Shown: positions 1 to 5,569 of the stretch, piece by piece
Layout: each line of letters starts with the position of its first letter
Numbering within the stretch: the stretch's first letter is position 1
NCBI GenBank assembly: GCA_964490005.1
Contig: CAZBBB010000107.1
Coordinates: forward strand, 1 to 10,592
DNA from: CAZBBB01 sp964490005
GTDB lineage: Bacteria > Planctomycetota > B15-G4
DNA length: 10,592 nt
Direction: 5' to 3'
Program-made: the position numbers and the translations under genes
Notes under the pieces: generated by a model
Databases searched by the model: none
The model's input: the letters and a program-made list of their open reading frames with translations, nothing else
What the model was told of the DNA's origin: nothing

Positions 1-196
1 CCGCCAGCGCCAGCAGCGCCAGGCGGTCGGCGCCGGGCGCCAGCACGCGGCCGGCCTTGTGCGGCGCCTGCGCGGCGGGCACGAGCAGCACGCGCCGCGC
101 GCGGCGCTGGTCGGCCGCCGCGCGCGCCAGCGCGACGTGCCCCTCGTGCACCGGGTCGAAGCTGCCGCCCAACCAACCCAGGCGCGGCGCGCTCAT
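1..196 (-). CDS. nadD: Nicotinate-nucleotide adenylyltransferase NadD, N-terminal part (runs off the left edge)
   Basis: Only the first 65 codons are present. The enzyme adenylates nicotinic acid mononucleotide to deamido-NAD in cytoplasmic NAD synthesis. Translation from the ATG at 196 begins MSAPRLGWLGGSFDPVHEGH, which contains the GGSFDPVHxGH nucleotide-binding signature of the nucleotidyltransferase superfamily at residues 10-20. An APHK element near residue 48 follows and is typical of NadD. The start is set by the usual short lead before the signature; the Shine-Dalgarno site is weak. It lies 12 bp after the DUF5989 stop, so it is probably translated from the same message. PanC or CoaD share the fold, but GGSFDPVHxGH plus PHK favours NadD strongly. 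Confidence 0.92.
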   Translation of the reverse strand, partial: MSAPRLGWLGGSFDPVHEGHVALARAAADQRRARRVLLVPAAQAPHKAGRVLAPGADRLALLALA

Positions 197-208
197 CGCG
201 CCGCGCGC

Positions 209-358
209 TCAGAACGCATCGTACTGGAAGGGGCTGTTCGCCGCGGTTCCCGCACGGCCCTCGAGCAGCAGCATCACGACGACGAGCGCCGCCACCAGCA
301 CGATCGGCGTGATCCACCAGACCTTGTTGGCGGCCAGGAACCTCGACAGGACGTTCAC
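209..358 (-). CDS. Small DUF5989-type membrane protein (49 aa)
   Basis: This gene starts at a GTG at 358. A GGAG Shine-Dalgarno site at 367-370 sits 8 nt upstream. The protein begins MNVLSRFLAANKVWWITP, continues with one hydrophobic helix at about residues 16-32, and ends NSPFQYDAF. The pattern of an N-terminal FL..xK.WW..P, a single transmembrane segment and a C-terminal SPFxYxxF matches what I recall of DUF5989, a family of about 50 aa often found near exopolysaccharide or carbamoyltransferase genes. Its biochemical role is unknown. It lies 49 bp after the HtrA-like gene and 12 bp before nadD. Family assignment is from memory of the motif and not from a search. The gene itself is well supported by its RBS, start and tight packing. 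Confidence 0.75.
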   Translation of the reverse strand: MNVLSRFLAANKVWWITPIVLVAALVVVMLLLEGRAGTAANSPFQYDAF

Positions 359-385
359 GCGCGTCGCTCCGCCGGCATGCGCGGG

Positions 386-391
386 ATTCTA
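386..391 (-). promoter_or_regulatory. Possible -10 element upstream of the DUF5989-nadD pair
   Basis: Read leftward, the six bases are TAGAAT, five of six matches to TATAAT, in a gap that is otherwise GC-rich. Initiation would fall near 379, about 20 nt before the GTG at 358. There is no convincing -35 at 16-18 bp. The element lies in the loop of a small inverted repeat with arms GCGCGG/CCGCGC (380-398), which could instead be a hairpin after the protease gene. There is no T-run. Confidence 0.22.
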
Positions 392-407
392 CCGCGCGAC
401 GGGGGGC

Positions 408-1691
408 TCAGCGCACGACGAGCAGGCCCGAGGAGGCCGCGCCGCCGCGCCAGACGTGGATGACCGCGCGCCGGCCCGGGTCGAAGCGCCGCAGCGCCGC
501 GTACAGCTCGTCGGCCGAATCGACCAGCGTCTCGTCGAGCCCGTCGATCAGGTCGCCCTCGCGCAGGCCCAGCGCCGCGCCCGGCCCCGACGGGTCGACG
601 CGCTCGACGCGCACGCCCTTGAACTTCGGGTGGTCGACGACCGACAGCCCCAGCCGGCGCCAGATCGTCAGCCAGGGCGACTCGTCGTGCGCCAGCTCGA
701 GTTCGGCGGAGATCGTGCGGCTGCCGCGCTCGACCACGATCGGCACGCGGTCGCCCGGCCGCGTCTTGAGCAGGACCTTGTTCCAGTCGAACTCCCATGC
801 GATCGGCTCGTCGAGCAGGCGCACGACGCGATCGCCCGTGCGCAGCCCGGCCCGCGCCGCCGGGCCGTCGGGCGCGACCTCGTCGAGCACCACCCCGCGC
901 TGCCCCGGCAGGCCGACGACCTCGGTGCCCGTGACGACTTCCCGGCGCAGCCGCGGATTGAGCAGATTGTCGACCAGGCTGCGCTTGACGCGGTCGATGG
1001 GGATCGCGAAGCCGATGCCCTGCGCCTCGTTGGCCACGGCGAAGTTCACGCCGATGACCTCGCCGAGCACGTTGAACAGCGGGCCGCCGCTGTTGCCCTG
1101 GTTGATCGGCGCGTCGATCTGGATGAAGTCCTTGAAGGCCGGCGAGAGCCCGCTCTGGGCGCGCAGCCGCACGTCGCGGAACAGCGAGCTGACGATGCCG
1201 GTCGAGACGCTGTTCGTGTTGCCCAGCGGGTTGCCGATGGCGATCACGGTCTCGCCCACGAGCAGGTCGCTCGAGGTGCCGAGCGGCACGCTGGGCAGCG
1301 GCTGGCCCCCGGGCGGATGGATCTTGAGCAGCGCCACGTCGTTGTCGGTGTCGATGTTGATCAACTCGGCCGCGTGGGTCGAGTCGTCGTGCAGCTTGAC
1401 CTGGATGCCCTCGCTGCCGGCCGGGATCACGTGGGCGTTGGTGAGGATGTAGCCGTCGGGATCGATGATGAAGCCCGAGCCGAGGCTGGTGCGTCGCGTG
1501 GATTGCGGGCCCCACAGGCGGTTGTAGGGGTAGGGGAGTTCGACCGCCTGCAGCACGTCCTGATAGACGTTCACGACGGCCGGGCCGACGGCCGACACGA
1601 CGCGCACGACCGGCGAGACGCGTTCGGGCGCGACGTCCTGAGGCGGCGTCGTGCCGAACGTCGCGACGAGGAGCAGCGCTGCCAAGCTCAT
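408..1691 (-). CDS. HtrA/Deg-type periplasmic serine protease with two PDZ domains
   Basis: This is a trypsin-fold envelope quality-control protease of 427 aa. The catalytic triad is visible as His87 (TNAHV), Asp118 (NDVALLK) and Ser201 (GNSGGPL). The oxyanion-loop context is GSGFIIDPDGYILTNAHV, typical of DegP/DegQ/DegS. Two PDZ domains follow, at about residues 258-333 and 348-425. The start at 1691 is chosen because a strong GGAGA site (1698-1702) lies 6 nt upstream. The N-terminus (SLAALLLVATFG) is a short hydrophobic export segment. An alternative GTG at 1730 would add 13 residues, including RPPRR, and give a more classical signal peptide. It has a poor RBS, however, and falls inside a probable tRNA terminator. 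The two PDZ domains suggest a DegP/DegQ-like architecture, but orthology cannot be assigned by eye. Confidence 0.93.
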   Translation of the reverse strand: MSLAALLLVATFGTTPPQDVAPERVSPVVRVVSAVGPAVVNVYQDVLQAVELPYPYNRLWGPQSTRRTSLGSGFIIDPDGYILTNAHVIPAGSEGIQVKLHDDSTHAAELINIDTDNDVALLKIHPPGGQPLPSVPLGTSSDLLVGETVIAIGNPLGNTNSVSTGIVSSLFRDVRLRAQSGLSPAFKDFIQIDAPINQGNSGGPLFNVLGEVIGVNFAVANEAQGIGFAIPIDRVKRSLVDNLLNPRLRREVVTGTEVVGLPGQRGVVLDEVAPDGPAARAGLRTGDRVVRLLDEPIAWEFDWNKVLLKTRPGDRVPIVVERGSRTISAELELAHDESPWLTIWRRLGLSVVDHPKFKGVRVERVDPSGPGAALGLREGDLIDGLDETLVDSADELYAALRRFDPGRRAVIHVWRGGAASSGLLVVR

Positions 1692-1697
1692 GATCGT

Positions 1698-1702
1698 TCT
1701 CC
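1698..1702 (-). promoter_or_regulatory. Shine-Dalgarno site that sets the HtrA-like start
   Basis: GGAGA on the minus strand stands 6 nt before the ATG at 1691. No comparable site precedes the alternative upstream GTG at 1730. Confidence 0.75.
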
Positions 1703-1717
1703 GTGGCGGGCGGCCAC

Positions 1718-1738
1718 AAAACGCGCGCACGGCCGCGC
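1718..1738 (-). terminator. Probable short intrinsic terminator after the tRNA
   Basis: Read leftward, a 5-bp all-GC stem (GCGCG / CGCGC, loop of 6) is followed by G and then TTTT, the only T-run in the gap. It lies 22 nt past the tRNA 3' end and before the HtrA-like gene. The stem is short, so termination may be partial and let some transcription through to the protease gene. Confidence 0.4.
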
Positions 1739-1759
1739 CGTTGGGCGCCCGGCCGGCGA

Positions 1760-1836
1760 TGGTGGGCGCAGCAGGATTCGAACCTGCGACCCCCAGCTTG
1801 TCGAGCTGGTGCTCTAGCCAACTGAGCTATGCGCCC
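1760..1836 (-). tRNA. tRNA-Val(GAC)
   Basis: This is a 77-nt cloverleaf with encoded CCA. The acceptor stem is GGGCGCA / TGCGCCC with discriminator A73. The D arm is GCTC...GAGC with a GG-containing loop. The anticodon stem is CCAGC/GCTGG, and the T arm is GCAGG-TTCGAAT-CCTGC. The 7-nt anticodon loop reads TCGACAA, which puts GAC at 34-36 (valine, reading GUC and GUU). A73 and A35-C36 agree with known valyl-tRNA synthetase identity elements. Position 33 is C where U is nearly universal. The reverse strand does not give a proper T-loop, so orientation is certain. Confidence 0.93.
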
Positions 1837-1862
1837 GTCCGCGTTCGGCGGAGGAACGGGGG

Positions 1863-1891
1863 ATCTTCGCTGTTCGGCGCCGTCCGATCAA
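1863..1891 (-). promoter_or_regulatory. Candidate sigma-70 promoter for the tRNA
   Basis: Read leftward, TTGATC (1886-1891, four matches to TTGACA) and GAAGAT (1863-1868, three matches to TATAAT) are separated by 17 bp. Initiation would fall about 20 nt before the mature tRNA 5' end at 1836. It is a by-eye consensus match only. Confidence 0.35.
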
Positions 1892-1926
1892 CGCGCCGCC
1901 CCGGCCGGAGTCCGGGGACGGCCGGC

Positions 1927-1955
1927 TTGTCCGGCGCGAGCCGCCTCTCTAGACT
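1927..1955 (+). promoter_or_regulatory. Candidate sigma-70 promoter for the ald-rmd gene run
   Basis: TTGTCC (1927-1932, four of six) and TAGACT (1950-1955, four of six) have an exact 17-bp spacer. Initiation would be near 1962, leaving a leader of about 70 nt before the ald ATG. This is the only reasonable promoter match in the 194-bp gap between the tRNA and ald. No operator or riboswitch is apparent. Confidence 0.42.
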
Positions 1956-2030
1956 CGCGCGGCCCGTCGCGCCGCCGCCCGGAGGCGCTGCGCGACGGAC
2001 TCCACACACCCCCGAACGAGCGGACCAGCG

Positions 2031-3143
2031 ATGAAGATCGGCGTACCCACCGAGATCAAGCCCAGCGAGAACCGGGTCGCGATGGTGCCGGCCGGAGTCG
2101 ACGTGCTCGTCCGCGACGGCCACAAGGTCTTCGTGCAGCAGGGCGCCGGCCTCGGCAGCGGCATCACCGACGCCGAGTTCCAGTCGGCCGGCGCGACCCT
2201 GCTCAAGGACGCCGATGCGGTCTGGGGCGAGGCCGAGCTGATCGTCAAGGTCAAGGAGCCGATCGAGGTCGAGTATCCGCGCGTGCGCAAGGGGCAGGTG
2301 CTGTTCACCTACTTCCACTTCGCGGCGAGCGAGAAGCTCACCGACGCGATGGTCAAGTCGGGCGCGGCCTGCATCGCCTACGAGACGGTCGAGGTCGACG
2401 GCACGCTGCCGCTGCTCACGCCGATGTCGGAGGTCGCCGGCCGCATGGCCGTGCAGGAGGGCGCCAAGTACCTCGAGAAGCCGATGGGGGGACGCGGCGT
2501 GCTGCTCGGCGGCGTGCCCGGCGTGCGCCCCGGGCGCGTGCTGATCCTCGGCGGCGGCGTGGTCGGCATCAACGCGGCGAAGATGGCGGCCGGCCTCGGC
2601 GCGCGCGTCACGATCATGGACCTCGACATGGACCGGCTGCGCTACCTCGACGACGTCATGCCGGCCAACGTCGTCACGCGCTACAGCAACCGGCTCGCGA
2701 TCCTCGAGGAGCTGCCCTCGGCCGATCTGGTCATCGGCGCGGTGCTGATCGCGGGCGCCAAGGCGCCCAAGCTCATCGAGCGGCGCGACCTCAAGCTGCT
2801 GCCGCCCGGCGCCGTGATCGTCGACGTCGCCGTCGACCAGGGCGGCTGCATCGAGACGATCCACCCGACGACGCACCTCGACCCGGTCTACGACGTCGAC
2901 GGCATCCTGCACTACGCCGTCGCGAACATGCCGGGCGCGGTGCCGCGCACGTCGACCTTCGCGCTCACCAACGTCACGCTGCCCTACGCGCGCAAGCTCG
3001 CGGCGGGCGGCATGCGCAAGGCGCTCGGCGCCGACCGCAACCTCGCGCAGGGCCTCAACGTCGTCGACGGCGCGATCACGCACGCCGGCGTGGCCGAGGC
3101 CTTCGCGCGCCCGCTGGTCGCGCTCGAGAGCGTGCTGAGCTGA
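2031..3143 (+). CDS. ald: Alanine dehydrogenase
   Basis: This enzyme catalyses the NAD-dependent reversible oxidative deamination of L-alanine to pyruvate and ammonia in the cytoplasm. The 370-aa length equals the family norm. Visible features are the N-terminal GVPTEIKPSENRVAM with substrate-binding Arg15, Lys75 (VKVKEP), catalytic His96 (YFHFAA), the Rossmann loop GGGVVG at 174-179 with Asp197 ending the second strand, and catalytic Asp269 in VDVAVDQGG. All correspond to the residues known from Mycobacterium and Bacillus Ald, so the enzyme should be active. The ATG at 2031 starts the conserved MKIGVP. It has only a weak GAGCGGA ribosome site. The gene heads a co-directional run and its stop overlaps or adjoins the next reading frame. 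NAD(P) transhydrogenase alpha is a relative but is longer and lacks this pattern. Confidence 0.96.
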   Translation: MKIGVPTEIKPSENRVAMVPAGVDVLVRDGHKVFVQQGAGLGSGITDAEFQSAGATLLKDADAVWGEAELIVKVKEPIEVEYPRVRKGQVLFTYFHFAASEKLTDAMVKSGAACIAYETVEVDGTLPLLTPMSEVAGRMAVQEGAKYLEKPMGGRGVLLGGVPGVRPGRVLILGGGVVGINAAKMAAGLGARVTIMDLDMDRLRYLDDVMPANVVTRYSNRLAILEELPSADLVIGAVLIAGAKAPKLIERRDLKLLPPGAVIVDVAVDQGGCIETIHPTTHLDPVYDVDGILHYAVANMPGAVPRTSTFALTNVTLPYARKLAAGGMRKALGADRNLAQGLNVVDGAITHAGVAEAFARPLVALESVLS

Positions 3144-3190
3144 GAGGCCGGCCGGGTCGCGCCCGGGTCCGCCGCCGCGCGACGGGCCTC

Positions 3191-3769
3191 GTGCTCCTCG
3201 CGCTGCTGCTGCTCTGGTCGTGGCGGCTGCAGCAGGCTCCCGCGGTTGCGCCGCTGCCGGGGGCCGTGGAGGTCCTCGACGGCGACACGCTGCGCCTCGC
3301 CGACGGCGAGCGCGTGCGCCTGCTCGGCGTGGACACGCCCGAGACGGGCCGGCCGCTCGCGCAGCAGGCGACCGACTTCGCGAGACGCTTCGTCGCCGGC
3401 AAGGCGCTCGCGCTGCGGCCGTCGACGCCCGGCCGCGACCGCTACGGCCGGCAGCTCGCCGACGTGCTCGCCGACGGCGAGAGCCTCTCCGAGGCGCTCG
3501 TCGACGCCGGGCTCGCGTGGATCTACGAGACGCGCGATCCGCGGCTGCTGGCCCTGCAGGCGCAGGCCGTGGACGGCCGACGCGGCGTGCACGCGCGCCT
3601 CGGCGAGGCGGGGTCCGGCCCGTGGCTCGCGACGCGCCAGCGCTTCCATCGCAGCGACTGTCCCGCGCTCGGCGGCGGCGCCGGCAAGGCCGACCTGAGC
3701 GGCGATTTGCCGGGCATGCTCAAGGCCGGTCTGTCACCGTGTCGAACCTGCCTGCCCTGGCCGCCCTGA
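3191..3769 (+). CDS. Thermonuclease-fold (SNase-like) exported or membrane-anchored nuclease with C-terminal H/C-CxxC element
   Basis: The 192-aa product from GTG 3191 contains a staphylococcal-nuclease domain at about residues 25-140. Asp30 and Asp32 (LDGDT), Arg43, Asp48, Thr49 and Glu51 (RLLGVDTPE) and Arg87 (DRYGRQ) match SNase Asp19, Asp21, Arg35, Asp40, Thr41, Glu43 and Arg87. The calcium-binding and catalytic set is therefore complete. The N-terminus is a hydrophobic helix (LLALLLLW). Residues 151-187 carry FHRSDC and PCRTC, giving His153, Cys157, Cys184 and Cys187, a possible metal site. The start is uncertain. A CTG at 3140, overlapping the ald stop and preceded by GAGAG, would add 17 residues rich in Arg and produce a better signal anchor. 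No ATG is available. Confidence 0.88.
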   Translation: MLLALLLLWSWRLQQAPAVAPLPGAVEVLDGDTLRLADGERVRLLGVDTPETGRPLAQQATDFARRFVAGKALALRPSTPGRDRYGRQLADVLADGESLSEALVDAGLAWIYETRDPRLLALQAQAVDGRRGVHARLGEAGSGPWLATRQRFHRSDCPALGGGAGKADLSGDLPGMLKAGLSPCRTCLPWPP

Positions 3770-3781
3770 CGGCCCGCCTCC

Positions 3782-3785
3782 GGAG
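3782..3785 (+). promoter_or_regulatory. Shine-Dalgarno site for uppP
   Basis: GGAG stands 6 nt before the GTG at 3792 and supports this non-ATG start. Confidence 0.65.
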
Positions 3786-3791
3786 CCCCTC

Positions 3792-4574
3792 GTGATCCTG
3801 CTGCTGTCGGGCGTGACGATCCTGCTGCTGCTCGGGATCGTGCAGGGGGCCACCGAGTTCCTGCCGGTCTCGAGCCACGGGCATCTCGTGCTGCTCGAGC
3901 ACTGGCTGGGCGTTTCGCGCGACGGCGCGCTCGGGCGCGAGATCGCGCTGCATCTCGGCACGCTGCTGGCGGTCGTGATCTTCTGCCGGCGCGACCTGCT
4001 GGCCCTGCTGCGCGAGCGTCCCGGCGGCGCCTTCCGGGTCGTGCTCGCCTCGGCGCTCGTCACGGCCGCGATCGGCCTGGGCGCGCGCGACCTGATCGAG
4101 AACGCGCTGGCCTCGCCGGCCTGGATCGGCGCCGGTCTGGCCTTCAACGGCCTGCTCATGGGCGTGCTCGCGCCGCGCGGCGACGAACGCCTGGTGCGCC
4201 GCGTCGAGTCGGGCACCTGGCGCGACGGCCTGGTGCTGGGCCTGCTGCAGTCGCTGGCGCTCGTACCGAGCGTCTCGCGCTCGGCCGCCACGATCGTCGC
4301 CGCGCTCTGGCTGGGCTACGCGCGGCGCGAGGCGGTGCGCGTGGCGTTCCTGATCTCGGTGCCGGTCGTGGCCGGCGCCGAATTGCTCACGCTGCTCGAC
4401 GCCGAGGGCCGGGCCGCCCTGTCCGAGCCGGGCATGCTCCCGGCGATGCTGCTCGCGCTGGTCACGGGACTCGGCGCGCTGCGCTTCCTCACCGTGCACG
4501 TCGACGCGCGCTCGCTGCGCGGATTCGCCGCCTACTGCCTCGCGCTCGCGGCAGTCGTTATCCTCGTCGGCTGA
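3792..4574 (+). CDS. uppP: Undecaprenyl-diphosphatase (BacA/UppP family), divergent
   Basis: The protein dephosphorylates undecaprenyl diphosphate to recycle the lipid carrier for peptidoglycan and surface polysaccharides. It acts in the inner membrane and often confers bacitracin resistance. The 260-aa product is strongly hydrophobic with about eight segments. First signature: GIVQGATEFLPVSSHGH at residues 15-31, with Glu22 and His31 equivalent to the active-site Glu21 and His30 of E. coli. Second signature: VPSVSRSAAT at 158-167, with Arg163 equivalent to Arg174. The usual form of the second motif is PGxSRSGxT, so two glycines are replaced (Ser160 and Ala165). The GTG start has a good RBS. 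It lies 22 bp after the nuclease gene and 31 bp before gmd. The gene name is by family; activity with altered glycines is inferred. Confidence 0.9.
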   Translation: MILLLSGVTILLLLGIVQGATEFLPVSSHGHLVLLEHWLGVSRDGALGREIALHLGTLLAVVIFCRRDLLALLRERPGGAFRVVLASALVTAAIGLGARDLIENALASPAWIGAGLAFNGLLMGVLAPRGDERLVRRVESGTWRDGLVLGLLQSLALVPSVSRSAATIVAALWLGYARREAVRVAFLISVPVVAGAELLTLLDAEGRAALSEPGMLPAMLLALVTGLGALRFLTVHVDARSLRGFAAYCLALAAVVILVG

Positions 4575-4605
4575 TTCCCGGACCCCGCAGGACCACGGCC
4601 CCGAC

Positions 4606-5568
4606 ATGGCACGCAAGGCGCTCATCACCGGCATCACCGGGCAGGACGGCAGCTATCTCGCCGAGTTGCTGCTCGCCAAGGGCTACGAGGTCACCGGCAT
4701 CGTGCGCCGCACCTCGACCGACCACTACGAGCGCATCGACCACATCGTCGACCGCGTGCGGCTGATCGACGCCGACCTGCTCGACTCGGCCTCGCTCGTG
4801 ACCGCCCTCACCGAGAGCATGCCCGACGAGGTCTACAATCTCGCCGCGCAGTCCTACGTGCCGACCTCCTTCCGGCAGCCCGTGCTCACGGCCGAGTTCA
4901 CCGCCGTGAGCGTCGCCCGCCTGCTCGACTCGCTGCGGCAGGTCTGCCCCGGAGCGCGCTTCTACCAGGCCAGTTCGAGCGAGATGTTCGGCAAGGTCAC
5001 CGAGACGCCGCAGACCGAGCGCACGCACTTCCATCCGCGCAGTCCCTACGGCGTGGCCAAGGTCTACGGCCACTGGATCACGGTCAACTACCGCGAGGCC
5101 TACGGGATGCACGCCAGTTCGGGCATCCTGTTCAACCACGAGTCGCCGCGCCGCGGCTTGAAGTTCGTCACGCGCAAGATCACGCACGCGGTCGCGCGCA
5201 TCCGGCACGGCCTGCAGCGGCAGCTTGCGCTGGGCAACCACTATGCGCGTCGCGACGGGTGCTTCGCCGGCGACAACGTCGAGGCCATGTGGCGCATGCT
5301 GCAGCAGGACGCGCCGGACGACTACGTCATCGCCACGGGCGAGACGCACAGCGTGCGCGAGTTCTGCGAGATCGCCTTCGCGCACGTCGACCTCGACTGG
5401 CAGCAGCACGTCGTCGTCGACCCGCGCTTCCTGCGGCCGGCGGAAGTCGACCTGCTGCTCGGCGACGCCACGCGGGCGCGCGAGCGGCTGGGCTGGAAGC
5501 CGGCCGTCGACTTTCCGGCCCTCGTCCGCATGATGGTCGACGCCGACATGGCCGCGCTGAGCCGCTGA
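4606..5568 (+). CDS. gmd: GDP-mannose 4,6-dehydratase
   Basis: This cytoplasmic extended SDR enzyme dehydrates GDP-D-mannose to GDP-4-keto-6-deoxy-D-mannose. The 320-aa length matches short bacterial Gmd such as that of Pseudomonas. The NADP loop is TGITGQDG at 8-15. The catalytic set is Ser124 and Glu126 (SSSEMFGK) plus Tyr148 and Lys152 (YGVAK). NHESPRRG at 177-184 and FVTRK are Gmd-specific. The C-terminus FLRPAEVDLLLGD is also typical. One block is odd: residues 211-224 read NHYARRDGCFAGDN where the family normally has a form close to NxDAKRDWGFAGDY. rmd starts 1 bp after the stop, so the two are almost certainly translated together. The ATG at 4606 begins the conserved N-terminus; the RBS is weak. 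Confidence 0.95.
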   Translation: MARKALITGITGQDGSYLAELLLAKGYEVTGIVRRTSTDHYERIDHIVDRVRLIDADLLDSASLVTALTESMPDEVYNLAAQSYVPTSFRQPVLTAEFTAVSVARLLDSLRQVCPGARFYQASSSEMFGKVTETPQTERTHFHPRSPYGVAKVYGHWITVNYREAYGMHASSGILFNHESPRRGLKFVTRKITHAVARIRHGLQRQLALGNHYARRDGCFAGDNVEAMWRMLQQDAPDDYVIATGETHSVREFCEIAFAHVDLDWQQHVVVDPRFLRPAEVDLLLGDATRARERLGWKPAVDFPALVRMMVDADMAALSR

Positions 5569-5569
5569 C

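Noticed and set aside
57..1817. Long open rightward frames opposite the HtrA-like gene
   Set aside because: They are low-complexity, Arg/Ala/Asp-rich shadows of a gene with a full catalytic triad on the other strand. They also run into a tRNA, as expected of stop-poor GC-rich DNA.
1837..1926. GC-rich inverted repeats between the tRNA and ald as an attachment site or integrated element
   Set aside because: No integrase and no duplicated tRNA 3' end were seen. Short GGCCGG-type palindromes are expected by composition.
1829..3190. Upstream continuation of the nuclease frame through ald
   Set aside because: The frame has no stop back to 1829, but the translation within ald is Arg/Gly-rich shadow. 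Only the part from about 3140 or 3191 onward is a real gene.
2984..3649. Leftward open frames opposite ald and the nuclease
   Set aside because: There is no recognisable motif, and the opposite strand carries complete catalytic motifs.
3191..3769. Idea that the nuclease with nearby genes forms a defence system
   Set aside because: There is no restriction, CRISPR, helicase, reverse transcriptase or toxin-type partner nearby. An SNase domain with an N-terminal hydrophobic segment is more simply an exported scavenging nuclease.
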